Assembly: GCF_008923185.1 (NCBI RefSeq)
Contig: NZ_WBMT01000023.1
Span: 124,001 to 188,000 of the forward strand
DNA length: 64,000 nt
Origin: Actinomadura rudentiformis
Lineage (GTDB): Bacteria > Actinomycetota > Actinomycetes > Streptosporangiales > Streptosporangiaceae
Direction of reading: 5' to 3'
In this document: piece by piece, positions 26,679 through 35,536 of the stretch
Layout of the letters: every line of letters starts with the position of its first letter
Position numbering within the stretch: position 1 is the first letter of the stretch
Translations under genes and position numbers: made by a program
Notes under the pieces: model-generated
Database searches by the model: none
What the model was told of the DNA's origin: nothing
Seen by the model: only the letters and a program-made list of their open reading frames with translations

Positions 26679-27364
26679 CCCTGAGCATCACCGTCACCCA
26701 GCCGCCATGCGTCCCGTACGACATCGAGGCGAACGCGGCGACCCACGCAGCCACGATCCGCCATGCCGGCACCCGCCTTGTGGTCTTCCCCGAGCTCTCC
26801 CTCACGGGCTACGCGCTCGACGCCCCGGCGATCACACTCACCGACCCCCGCCTCACGCCCATCATCGAAGCCTGCGCAGCCACGAACACCCTCGCCCTGG
26901 TCGGCGCCCCCGTCCAAGAACGCATCGCCATGCTGGCCGTCAACGCCACCGGAGCCACCCTGGCGTACAGCAAGATCTATCTAGGCGGCACTGAGCCCGA
27001 GCACTTCACCCCAGGCACCAAACCGTCCATCCTCAATCTCGACGGATGGCGTCTAGGCCTGGCCATTTGCAAAGACACGGGCGTCCCCCAACACTCAGCC
27101 GACACCGCCGCCCTGGGCATCGACCTCTACGTCGCCGCCGTGTGCGAGCTACCCGAGGACGTCCCGGTGATCGACCAGCGAGCACGCCGCATCGCCACCA
27201 CCCACCACGTCCCAGTCGCCATAGCCAGCTTCGCAGGCCCAGCCGGAGCCCCCTACAACCCGGCCGCCGGCCACTCCGGCTTCTGGACCCCCGAAGGCAC
27301 CATCATCGCCCAAGCAGGCCCCGACCCCGGCGACATGGTCACCTGGTCCGCTCCTCCGTCCTGA
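26675..27364 (+). CDS. Carbon-nitrogen hydrolase (nitrilase superfamily)
   Basis: 229 residues. The catalytic triad is visible: Glu40 in VVFPELSLTGY, Lys100 in AYSKIYL and Cys132 in LAICKD. These enzymes cleave amides or nitriles; the short length and lack of fused domains point to an amidase-like member, substrate unknown. It is the last gene of the exporter, kinase and regulator run. Its final 26 bases overlap the end of the GNAT gene on the other strand. Confidence 0.9.
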   Translation: MTLSITVTQPPCVPYDIEANAATHAATIRHAGTRLVVFPELSLTGYALDAPAITLTDPRLTPIIEACAATNTLALVGAPVQERIAMLAVNATGATLAYSKIYLGGTEPEHFTPGTKPSILNLDGWRLGLAICKDTGVPQHSADTAALGIDLYVAAVCELPEDVPVIDQRARRIATTHHVPVAIASFAGPAGAPYNPAAGHSGFWTPEGTIIAQAGPDPGDMVTWSAPPS

Positions 27365-27833
27365 ACGTGCGAAAGCCGCGCCGGTGATAGTTGGGCAGCG
27401 CGTTCGGGTGATCCAACGACGAGGTGTGCAGCCACACCCTGCGCACGCCCGGCACCAGCTCCCAGGCCTCCCGCACCCCGAGCGTCAACGCGTGACCACC
27501 CAGCCCCTTGCCGACGAACTCCGGCAGCAACCCGAACGACACGATCTCCACTTCATCCCCAGGATGCGGGTCATAGGTGACGATCCCGGCCGCCGCACCC
27601 TCATACGACAACAGCCGGAAAATGCGCCCAGGATTATCGGCAAACCAGTCGGCCCACTCCCGGTCGTTCCGCGCGGCGCTCTTCCAGCCGTAGGGCGCCC
27701 CGATCCGGGCCAGCACATCGGGAATCAGCGGCGAGTCACGCTCAAGCGGCACCAAGGCAAGCCCGGGAACGGCCGCCGCCGGAACGAGCTGCTCCACACC
27801 GGTCATCTCGACATACGTAACGATCTCCTTCAC
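27339..27833 (-). CDS. GNAT family N-acetyltransferase
   Basis: 164 residues. The acetyl-CoA site is recognisable in EIVSFGLLPEFVGKGLGGHALTLGVREAW, followed by VWLHTSSLDHPNALPNYHRRGFRTF, the usual strand 5 to helix 4 region. The substrate is unknown. The GTG start at 27833 overlaps the stop of the frameshifted gene upstream (GTGA), suggesting an old operon with it. Convergent overlap with the nitrilase gene is 26 bp. Confidence 0.9.
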   Translation of the reverse strand: MKEIVTYVEMTGVEQLVPAAAVPGLALVPLERDSPLIPDVLARIGAPYGWKSAARNDREWADWFADNPGRIFRLLSYEGAAAGIVTYDPHPGDEVEIVSFGLLPEFVGKGLGGHALTLGVREAWELVPGVRRVWLHTSSLDHPNALPNYHRRGFRTFRTEERTR

Positions 27834-28141
27834 CCGCCGAGCCTACGTTCCACATTGATGCCGAACTGGCTGGCGATGGGCAAGTACGCGGTCAGCTGTC
27901 CCACGATCTGCTCGGCCGCGCACGACAAGTCCACACAGGCGCCAGCGGCGCGCCAGTGGAGGAGATGAACCACGGTTCCCCATCAGGGCCGGTGCCGACG
28001 CTGACGCTGTCACCGAAGCGGGGGCGTGTTCGGCAGGAACACCCGTTGCCGGGCGGGGATCTGGTCGAACTGCGGACGGGAGGAGACCCCGCGAAGCGCG
28101 AGCTCCTGACCGAGCGCGTCCAAGCGATCGATGGCTATCAC
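27830..28141 (-). pseudogene. Frameshifted small gene upstream of the GNAT gene
   Basis: The GTG at 28141 opens MIAIDRLDALGQELALRG and reaches VFLPNTP, then stops. Removing one base from the G5 run at 28020-28024 restores DSVSVGTGPDGEPWFISSTG; removing two bases in the CACACA run at 27932-27937 then restores CAAEQIVGQLTAYLPIASQFG to a TGA at 27830. The repaired frame has exactly 102 codons and joins its neighbours at both ends by GTGA overlaps. It resembles small uncharacterised actinobacterial proteins encoded beside HTH regulators. Two shifts suggest decay, though base-run sequencing errors are possible. Confidence 0.65.
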
Positions 28142-28389
28142 CGCGCCACCTCGTCGAGCTGGGCGCGCAGGCCCTCGACGGCGTCGGCCTCGAAGCACGA
28201 GGCGCCGTGCTGGACCTTCTCCCCACGGTTGGGGCCGCGCGTCGCCCACCACCGGCCCTTGTCACTGGCGATGATCGACCAGTCGGGGAACTCCTCACGC
28301 AGAGCGGCCTTGACCTGCTGTTGCGCGTCGTTCGTTTTGAGGGACACCGTGACCGTCTCCGTTGCGATGCGGGGTGGTGATTCGGTCAC
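28138..28389 (-). CDS. Small protein of unknown function beside an HTH/TPR regulator
   Basis: Up to 83 residues from the GTG at 28389; a GTG fourteen codons further in, preceded by GGAGA, is a possible start and would give 69. It reads VTVSLKTNDAQQQVKAALRE, then EFPDWSIIASDKGRWWATRG and FEADAVEGLRAQLDEVAR, a small alpha-beta protein with amphipathic ends. Such proteins are common beside HTH regulators of actinomycetes; I know no function. Its stop overlaps the start of the frameshifted gene (GTGA). It is divergent from the regulator at 28495. Confidence 0.65.
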   Translation of the reverse strand: MTESPPRIATETVTVSLKTNDAQQQVKAALREEFPDWSIIASDKGRWWATRGPNRGEKVQHGASCFEADAVEGLRAQLDEVAR

Positions 28390-28494
28390 AGCAAGTGGAT
28401 CTGTGGCAGCAGGCACAGGACTAGCGGGAGGATGGGGAGGCAGAGGGAGGCGGGATCCCTCCTCTCGACAGGCGCGGCGGAGGGTGCATCGCAC

Positions 28495-29652
28495 ATGTCC
28501 ACCGCCGACAAGCAGGCCATCGGAGCGCGTCTGCACGCTGAGCGGGAGGCGCCTCCCCGTCGCTCGCGGGAGAAGTGGGCCATCCTCCTGCGCGCCGCAG
28601 CAGGACCCGACACGCCAAACCTGCCCAGCGTGGAGAGTCTCGCCGACATGATCAAGCAGTGGGAACGCGGCACCCACGTTCCAGGCCCGATCTACCGGCC
28701 GCTGTACGCCCGCGTGACGGGCAAGAGCGAGGCTGAGGGGCATCTGGCTGATGCAGATTTCGTCGAGGCGGTTCGGCGCACGAACCAAGATCTGGTGAGG
28801 CTCGATGCTCTCTGGGGTGGTCATGCCGTGTTTCCATTGGCCTTGCGTGCCTTCCGCACGGCCAACCACATCCTTGGCGCTGGCACTTACGAGCAGAAGG
28901 TCGAGCGGGATCTCATGGCTGCTGCGGGAGAAGCCGGCGAGATAACGGCCTGGCTCGCGTACGACGCTGACCGGCAGGCGCAATCCCGGCAGATCGTTCA
29001 TGAGGCGCTGATGCTCTCGCGGCATGCTGGAGACCGTGACATGGAACTCTTCGAGCTGACGCACCTTGCTATGCAGTCCCTGCACCTGCACCGTCCTGCC
29101 GAGGCGCTCAGGATCGCCACGGGCGTGCTTGACGAGGATCTGCCTCCGCGCGTGGCTGCGATCTTTGAGATCCGGCACGGACAGGCGCTTGCCCAGCTCA
29201 ACAACGAAGAGCGAGCCCTCGCCTCGTTCGACAAAGCCAAGAGCGCCCTGCTCGGCAGCATCACTCCGCGGGATCCGCACTGGACATGGTGGGTGAACGA
29301 GACCGAACTCACCAGGCACAAGGCCACAGCCCTCACGCAGTTGGGGCAATGGGGACGTGCCGTCCCACTCCATGAGCGGGTCGTAGAGGACTGCCGCGGA
29401 CAGTTCCTCTACGGGAAGCTGGATCTAGCTCAACTGTTGAACGCCCTGGTCCATGTCCGCGACTGGCACCGCGCCGAAGAGATCATCAGCGTGATCGCGG
29501 GCGTGGTGGATTCGATGAGCAGGGGACGAACGGCGAACCTGCTGCGAAAGATCTTCGATCAGATCGGCCGCACGGACGACGCGCCCTCCACCGTCTCCGA
29601 TGCGGCATCTGAACTTTCCCGCTTGCTGCCATCGGCAGCGCAGTCACACTGA
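28495..29652 (+). CDS. Helix-turn-helix/TPR-type regulatory protein
   Basis: 385 residues. Residues 1-75 have the shape of the variant HTH found in actinobacterial regulators (SVESLADMIKQWERGTHVPGPIYRPLYARVTG). The rest is a helical array with TPR-like periodicity (TAWLAYDADRQAQSRQIVHEAL, FELTHLAMQSLHLHRPAEAL, HGQALAQLNNEERALASFDKAK, WGRAVPLHERVVEDC). These proteins resemble development- and antibiotic-linked regulators that bind a signal through the repeats. ATG 28495 has GGAGGG ten bases upstream. It is divergent from the small-protein genes, which are probable targets. Confidence 0.85.
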   Translation: MSTADKQAIGARLHAEREAPPRRSREKWAILLRAAAGPDTPNLPSVESLADMIKQWERGTHVPGPIYRPLYARVTGKSEAEGHLADADFVEAVRRTNQDLVRLDALWGGHAVFPLALRAFRTANHILGAGTYEQKVERDLMAAAGEAGEITAWLAYDADRQAQSRQIVHEALMLSRHAGDRDMELFELTHLAMQSLHLHRPAEALRIATGVLDEDLPPRVAAIFEIRHGQALAQLNNEERALASFDKAKSALLGSITPRDPHWTWWVNETELTRHKATALTQLGQWGRAVPLHERVVEDCRGQFLYGKLDLAQLLNALVHVRDWHRAEEIISVIAGVVDSMSRGRTANLLRKIFDQIGRTDDAPSTVSDAASELSRLLPSAAQSH

Positions 29653-29668
29653 CAGGGTAAGGACCGGC

Positions 29669-29696
29669 GTCCCGCCCCCGCGCCAACGGGCGGGAC
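29669..29696. terminator. Hairpin between convergent genes
   Basis: GTCCCGCCC and GGGCGGGAC pair perfectly around a ten-base loop, between the end of the TPR regulator and the end of the secreted-protein gene. Confidence 0.7.
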
Positions 29697-29723
29697 ACCG
29701 AGTCACGCTCAGCGGCACCCGGC

Positions 29724-30131
29724 CTAGTAGGTCAGGTTGATCCAGATCTTGCTGGGAGAGGGGGCGCCCGGGCTTCCCCAGCGGATACCGAAGCAAGTGC
29801 CCCGCTTGAGAGCGCCCTTGGTGAGCGGCACGGCGCGCCCGCGTGGGGCGTGCTTCCACTCGCCGAGCGGCTTACCGTTGCACCTGATCGCCTGCACCTT
29901 CAGCGCCACGGGCCGCTGCCAGCGCAATGTCTTGATCACGATGCGCTTGTTTCCGGTGGCCTTCAAACCCTTCGGCGACACCACACTCTTGCGCGGCAAC
30001 AGCTTGACGACGAAGTTCCGCCCCGGCTTCTTGGCGACCTCAGCGGCCGAGACCGGCGCGGTCACCGATCCCGCGAGCCCGAGGCCCAACGCCCCTGCGA
30101 CCGCTGCTGCGGCGAGCCGTTTCGTGTTCAT
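29724..30131 (-). CDS. Small secreted protein of unknown function
   Basis: 135 residues with a signal peptide (MNTKRLAAAAVAGALGLGLAGSVTAPVSAA, cut after Ala30). The mature 105 residues are basic (many Lys/Arg), beta-rich and hold two cysteines, in IRCNGKPLG and GTCFGIRW, likely disulfide-bonded outside the cell. I do not recognise a family. AAGGAG lies five bases before the ATG. It lies 85 bp upstream of the minus-strand position where the large fusion gene ends, and is transcribed away from it. Confidence 0.75.
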   Translation of the reverse strand: MNTKRLAAAAVAGALGLGLAGSVTAPVSAAEVAKKPGRNFVVKLLPRKSVVSPKGLKATGNKRIVIKTLRWQRPVALKVQAIRCNGKPLGEWKHAPRGRAVPLTKGALKRGTCFGIRWGSPGAPSPSKIWINLTY

Positions 30132-30215
30132 CGCAACTCCTTTCGTCCGCCCCGGACCCCGCGTCCGGGCGCGCGAAACGGAGTAAAGCGGCGAAGCGTC
30201 TCAGCGACGTCTCGA

Positions 30216-33200
30216 TCAACCGTCGGCGAGGCGTGGCAGCGCGGCGTGGAAGTGCTCGGCGGCCTGGGTGATGCCCCGCCCCGGTGACCCCGGCGGTACC
30301 TCGGCGGCCAGCCCGGGGTCGATCAACGAGTCGGCCGGGGAGTCCAGGGCGAGCTCCAGCCGGGTGCCGAACCGGTCACGCATGTCCGGGCTGAACTGCG
30401 ACCATCCGGTGGCGGAGGCGACCACGTGGACGCTCGACCGCCAGCCCTGCTCGACGATGCGGTGCAGGTCCTGGACGGCCTCCGGCGGCAGCGCCCGGAC
30501 CAGCTCCCCCCACTCGTCGACGATGAGAAAGATCAGCGGGCCGGAACCGGCCAGGTCGTTCTCGACGAGTCGCCGGAGCAGGGTCGCGGCTTCCCCGATC
30601 ACGGATGCTGCCCGGTCGGGATCGGCGTAGGTGGTCATTGAACGGACATGCGGGAGCGACGCCAAGGGGGCCAGCTGGCCGCGGCCGAAGTCGAAGAGGA
30701 AGAACTGCACGAGGTGCTCGGTGTAGGTGGACGCGAGCGAATCGACGAAGGTCGCGAGCAAGGTCGACTTGCCGCTGCCGGTGGAGCCCACCACGGCCAC
30801 GTTGCCCTTGGGGCCTCCCAGGTCGAGGGCGAGCCGCTCCTGCCGGTGATAGAGCGGCCGGTCGACCATCCCGATGACGGCCTGTGGAGTCATGGATGCC
30901 TCTGTCCGCGAGATGAGCTCGTCAAGGAGGGTCGGCTCGGTCAGCGGCGGGAGGAGGAGCTGTCGGACAGGCATGCTCTGCCGGGCTTGGGGCGTTCCTT
31001 TGGCGAGCGTGAACGGCAGGGGTGGATTGTCGGCGACCTGCAGCCGCCCCTCACCGGTGGACGAGGTACCGGAGGCGAACGAATCCCCCAGCCTGCGCAG
31101 GGCGGTGCGAGCCTGCTCGAGATCCTCGGGGAGGAGGCCGAGGACGTCGGAACGGTCGCGGGCGGTGCTCAGAAAGGACTGCAGGTCGCTGATATCCGCG
31201 CGGACCTCTGGGTCTGCCAGCGTCCAGAGTGTCTGGAAGCCCGCGGTCACCTTCTGCTGCTCAGCGTCGGTGTAGCGCCGCCACCGTGCTAGATAGTCGC
31301 GGTTCCGGCGGAGCCGGTGTCCCCTTGCCATCTCCTCGAGAGCATGGTCGATTTCCGATACGGCGTTTCGTGCTAGGGCCGTCGTCTCGCTTGCGATGGG
31401 AAAGTCGACGCGGTACGTGAGTTTTCCGTCGAGGAGGCGCAACGCCGTGTCAGGGGGGTGATGCGATGCCAGCAGCAGGTGAATGCCGAGGTCACGATCG
31501 GCTCGTGTCGACTCCAGGATGAGGTCTGAGAACTCTGGCTTGCGGTGCATCAACTCCGTGAAGTTCTCCAGGACGAGCAGCAGGTGCGGCAGTCGATCGG
31601 CACCTTCCTGACGCCTGACCATCTCGCCTTGCAACGCCTCGTGGAGGCGGCTGATGCTTCGGTTGGCTTCGTCCGGGAGCGGTGTCAGGGGAGCCGCCGC
31701 GTTGTGCGGTAGCTCGTCGAGCCCCGGGGACGACGTGCCGCCACGGCCGTCTGCGATGAGGAATGCGAGCTCGTCTGTGTCGTAGGTGGCCGTAAGCCCT
31801 AGAACGAGAGTGCGCACGAGGTCGGCGCGTTCGTCCCCGATGACCAGGCCGTGTCGTGCGACGTCCAGCAGCACGGGCTCACCCAGCGAGTCCACGCCGA
31901 TCGGGCACTCCAGCCGACCCGGGACCGGGTGCGTTCTGGCGAGGAGGTCGGTCAGTTGTGGTCTGCCGGTCCCGGAGCCCGTGTCCGGCTCCGAGATCCC
32001 GGGGACGGCCCGTGACAGCGCTTCTCTGATCTCCGGGTGGTCGTGCGCCGCACGGTTGAGCACCGAAATGGCATGCGGGACCTGGTCCTGCGGCAGAGCC
32101 TCGGCCAGCCATGACAGGAAGCCAGGGACGACCTCCGCGAGGAGAGCGTCGGCGAGACTTTCCGGCTGGACCGTACCCCAGAAGGACTCCTCATCCTCCG
32201 GCGGGTAGGCGCAGCTCAGCCAGTGGGCGAGCTCCGGGAGGTGCGCCAGATCCGCCAGCTCCGGGAGTAGGCGCAGCAGCTCGGTCGCCTGGCGCAGGTC
32301 ACGGGGTTTTGACAGCAGGGCCAGTGCCACGGCCTTGCCGACCGCCTGCACTGGAACGGACTTCGGAGCACTGATCTCCCAGAACGCCCGTTCGCGACCC
32401 ACCACCGCCCGGAGGGCGGCCAGATGCAAGGTGAGCGCGTGACCGTATGCCGATGAGCTCAGGTCCGGCCGGACGAGGTTCCGCGGCGGATGGCCGAGGG
32501 CAGCGGAGAAGGCCGTCACCGCTTGGTCGAACGCGGCCTCACGGCCAGCCACCGTCCCTTCGAGGTCGGGCAGGCGCCTGTGGAAGTCGGGTCGCGGGCG
32601 ACTCCAGGGTAGGCGGGTGAGGTAGAGGATCCGCGTTCTGGCGGGCATGGCCGGTCTGATGTCGATGGGCCAGTCGGAACCGTCATCCCGTTCGACGATC
32701 ACGAGCAGGGGGCCGGCGGAGCCGATCGTGATGGAGTCCGCTGCGTCGGTCACGTATTCGGTTACCCAGCCCTCCTCCGCGAGGAGGTCCGCGAGGTGGA
32801 GCGCCAGCCGCGTCTTGCCTTGCCCCCGAGGTCCGCTCAACACGGCGTGCGACCGATCCGGCGGGCTCAGGCACCAGCGGGTGAGCTCGGCCAGCTCGCG
32901 TTCGCGGCCTCGGAATGGGACCACCTGGCGTTCGGGCCGCAGCAGGGTCGACGGGGGCTGGGGCGGTGGCGGGTGGTCGCCGGATCGCACGAGGTGTGAC
33001 CGGGTCTGTGGTGGCAGAACGGCCAGTGATCGCAGCCGGGCCTCCTCGCGGGCCTCAAGGACGGGGCCGACCGGAGTGCCTGCGAGCGGATCCCAGATCC
33101 GGAGGCTGAGCGCGTCGATGGAGGCGATGAGAGGACGCCCGTCCAAGGTGAAGGCGGCGACGGCCAGCACCGGTGACCGGTGACCGGTGAGCGGCGGGCC

Positions 33201-35534
33201 GATCGAGCGGCGTTCGAGCGGATCCCAGAGCTGGATGGTCCGGCCGCTGGCAGCAACGAGCAGGGGTCGATCACGAGCGACCAAGGCGGTTAGGGCCGCT
33301 ACAGCTCCCTTCTCGCCGGTGAGCGGTGCGCGGGCCTGCGAGCCGGTGAGGGGATACCAGAGCCGGATCGCCCCGTCGCGGCTCCCGGTCGCCAGGACGG
33401 TCCGGCGGCCCGGTCCGGTGAACGTCGCCAGGGCCAGTACCGCGTTGCCGCGCGGTCCCTGATTGGGCAGCAGAATTCCGGTCTTGGCATCGGAGTCGGG
33501 GTTCCAGATCTGCACGATGCCGTCGTCGCCGCCGGTGGCCAGGTAGGGGCGCCCGTCTGGATGAGGGAGGGCGGTCATCGTGCGGACCGCGCTGGTGTGC
33601 GCGTGGAACGCAGTGCGGACCTGGGCTCCCGTCGAGGGACTCCAGAACCGTACGACGCCGTCGGATCCACCGCTGGCGATCACGTCGCGGCCGGCCGTGT
33701 CCCGGAACGTCGTCAGGGCCGACACCATGCCGCCGTTGTCGAGCACGAGGCGTCCGGCGGTGACGTCCGAAACGCACAGCGCCGCGTTGGCATGCCCGCT
33801 GACCAGCAGCGGTCTTCCGGAGCTGGAGACCGCCGTGATCGTGTCGGCTTCGGGGTGGCCTGCGAGGTTCCAGGAGGCCAGGACGCTCTCGCTGGTCGGG
33901 TCCCAGATCCGCAGTTCGCTGCCGCCGAGTGCGAAGAGTGGCCATGTGGTTTGCTCGGTCCTCCGCGCCATGCCGGTGCCTGCCGGGACGGATTCGGCCG
34001 GTCGGGTGCGGACGGGGATGGCGGTGTGGTTGAGGAAGCGGAGGGCGTCCTCGCTGACGAGGGCGAACGGGCGGTCGGCCAGGGCGCGGGTGCCCTCGGC
34101 GGCGGGGATGACGGCGCGGAAGACCTCGGCGGCCGAGCCCGCGCGGGCCTGGATCTCGGCGGACACCTCGGCCAGCACGTCGGCGGTGGCGAGGGACTCC
34201 GGGCGCGGGAGGGTGGCGAGGAGGGCCTCGCGCGCACCCGGGACGAAGTCGTATACGCCGCGGTCGGCGTCCACCGGCTGGAGGAGGCCGCTGAGCAGCA
34301 CCTCGGCGAGGTCACCGGGCCGGGAGGCGGGCAGGAGGCGTTGCTGGATCAGCCGCATGACCGGCAATGCCGGGACGGAGACCGCGACGTGCGCGGCGAG
34401 CTCGGCGGCGGTCGTTGAGGCTGCCGCGTAGAAGCGGGCGACCTGTTCTTCGATCGGCAGTTCCCGCTCGCGGTGAGGTGGCGCGGCGGTGGGCCGGGGC
34501 TCGCCGGTCACGTACGTGATAGCGGTCGGTTTGCCTTCGCCGCCCGAGGCGGTCACCAGGCGGGTCCAGTCGGCCAGCCAGTCCGGCTTGATCTCCAGGA
34601 CCGGGATCGGCAACGCGTTCTGCGGGCGCCCCTCATAGGGAACGAAGCGAAGGTCGGTGTTGGGCGCGCCAGGGTGCGACGACATGGCGAGGCCTGGGAC
34701 GACCGGGGCGGCGCTGCGGCGCCAGAGACGTTCGACCAGCGGCTGCAGGATGGCGGTCGGGCCGTGGGTGCCCCACACATGCAGCGCTGGGCCGATATGG
34801 CCGTCCCACCAGTCCGGGCCCGAGCAGTCGCTGACGACGAGGACGGCTTGGCGGCCCGCAGGGTCGATGAGGGACGCGGGTCTGGTCGGCGGGCCGCCGG
34901 GGTACGGGCGGACGCCGGTCCGGTCCAAGTGCCAGAGGCGCACGTCACGGAACGCGCCCAGGCGGAGCAGCATGTCGCGGAGCTCCCGGACGAGGGGACG
35001 CCAGATCCGCATGGAGGGGGCGGCGTCGATGACCAGCGCCAGGCTGAGCCACCGCTCGTCGGCGGGGTCCATGACCGGGATCCAGCTCGACGGGTCGTCG
35101 GCGATGCGCGCAGCCGTGGCCTCCTCGTTCAGGACGCTGCGCCGGGGGGACGGAACGCGGCGTTTGAGCGGGCGCAGTGCGCGTTGGAGCGCGAGGGGAT
35201 GGCGGAGCATGGGCGCGGTTGGGACGAGGACGCCTTCGCCGGTGCCTTTCGGCTCTTCGGGGGCGGGGCGGGGAGCGTGCAGCTCGTGTTCCTCGGCGGG
35301 CGCCGGGGTGGATGCGGGTGCGGTCGGGGTCTCGGCTTCCGGCCGTTCGGCGGGTGGGGGCTGAGCGGCGGGGGGCTCTGCAGGGGCGTCTGGCTCTGGT
35401 GGGGGCGCGGCCTGAGGGGCTGGGGCGGGCATGTGGCAGGCCAGCCACAGCATCTCGGCTAGGTCGCGCGGGGTGAGGGATGAGTCATCCGGAGCGACGG
35501 CGTCGAGCGCCTCTTTCAGCCGGTCGACGGACAC
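30216..35534 (-). CDS. SAV_2336/vWA-like, WD40, P-loop and EccC-like ATPase fusion protein
   Basis: 1772 residues from the GTG at 35534 (GGGAGG seven bases upstream; GTG 35540, overlapping the previous stop, is an alternative). Order: helical SAV_2336-type start (LKEALDAVAP, LAEMLWLACHMP); Pro-rich linker; vWA-like domain from about 160 (ERWLSLALVIDAAPSM, metal site degenerate); seven WD40 repeats at about 530-860 (GSELRIWDP, SDGVVRFWSP, DDGIVQIWNP, RDGAIRLWYP); P-loop NTPase with SGPRGQGKT near 900; an EccC-like module from about 1205 with CPIGVDSLGEPVLLDV and ELPHNAAAPL but no Walker A; and a second from about 1520 with VVGSTGSGKSTLL near 1583 and LIVDEW near 1670. It resembles the type VII secretion motor C-terminus, yet no esx, eccB or mycosin gene is nearby. 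Function unknown. Confidence 0.85.
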   Translation of the reverse strand: MSVDRLKEALDAVAPDDSSLTPRDLAEMLWLACHMPAPAPQAAPPPEPDAPAEPPAAQPPPAERPEAETPTAPASTPAPAEEHELHAPRPAPEEPKGTGEGVLVPTAPMLRHPLALQRALRPLKRRVPSPRRSVLNEEATAARIADDPSSWIPVMDPADERWLSLALVIDAAPSMRIWRPLVRELRDMLLRLGAFRDVRLWHLDRTGVRPYPGGPPTRPASLIDPAGRQAVLVVSDCSGPDWWDGHIGPALHVWGTHGPTAILQPLVERLWRRSAAPVVPGLAMSSHPGAPNTDLRFVPYEGRPQNALPIPVLEIKPDWLADWTRLVTASGGEGKPTAITYVTGEPRPTAAPPHRERELPIEEQVARFYAAASTTAAELAAHVAVSVPALPVMRLIQQRLLPASRPGDLAEVLLSGLLQPVDADRGVYDFVPGAREALLATLPRPESLATADVLAEVSAEIQARAGSAAEVFRAVIPAAEGTRALADRPFALVSEDALRFLNHTAIPVRTRPAESVPAGTGMARRTEQTTWPLFALGGSELRIWDPTSESVLASWNLAGHPEADTITAVSSSGRPLLVSGHANAALCVSDVTAGRLVLDNGGMVSALTTFRDTAGRDVIASGGSDGVVRFWSPSTGAQVRTAFHAHTSAVRTMTALPHPDGRPYLATGGDDGIVQIWNPDSDAKTGILLPNQGPRGNAVLALATFTGPGRRTVLATGSRDGAIRLWYPLTGSQARAPLTGEKGAVAALTALVARDRPLLVAASGRTIQLWDPLERRSIGPPLTGHRSPVLAVAAFTLDGRPLIASIDALSLRIWDPLAGTPVGPVLEAREEARLRSLAVLPPQTRSHLVRSGDHPPPPQPPSTLLRPERQVVPFRGRERELAELTRWCLSPPDRSHAVLSGPRGQGKTRLALHLADLLAEEGWVTEYVTDAADSITIGSAGPLLVIVERDDGSDWPIDIRPAMPARTRILYLTRLPWSRPRPDFHRRLPDLEGTVAGREAAFDQAVTAFSAALGHPPRNLVRPDLSSSAYGHALTLHLAALRAVVGRERAFWEISAPKSVPVQAVGKAVALALLSKPRDLRQATELLRLLPELADLAHLPELAHWLSCAYPPEDEESFWGTVQPESLADALLAEVVPGFLSWLAEALPQDQVPHAISVLNRAAHDHPEIREALSRAVPGISEPDTGSGTGRPQLTDLLARTHPVPGRLECPIGVDSLGEPVLLDVARHGLVIGDERADLVRTLVLGLTATYDTDELAFLIADGRGGTSSPGLDELPHNAAAPLTPLPDEANRSISRLHEALQGEMVRRQEGADRLPHLLLVLENFTELMHRKPEFSDLILESTRADRDLGIHLLLASHHPPDTALRLLDGKLTYRVDFPIASETTALARNAVSEIDHALEEMARGHRLRRNRDYLARWRRYTDAEQQKVTAGFQTLWTLADPEVRADISDLQSFLSTARDRSDVLGLLPEDLEQARTALRRLGDSFASGTSSTGEGRLQVADNPPLPFTLAKGTPQARQSMPVRQLLLPPLTEPTLLDELISRTEASMTPQAVIGMVDRPLYHRQERLALDLGGPKGNVAVVGSTGSGKSTLLATFVDSLASTYTEHLVQFFLFDFGRGQLAPLASLPHVRSMTTYADPDRAASVIGEAATLLRRLVENDLAGSGPLIFLIVDEWGELVRALPPEAVQDLHRIVEQGWRSSVHVVASATGWSQFSPDMRDRFGTRLELALDSPADSLIDPGLAAEVPPGSPGRGITQAAEHFHAALPRLADG

Positions 35535-35536
35535 CC

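Noticed and set aside
28390..29373. Long minus-strand extension of the 83-residue protein
   Set aside because: It is antisense to the HTH/TPR gene, whose start, repeats and terminator are well supported.
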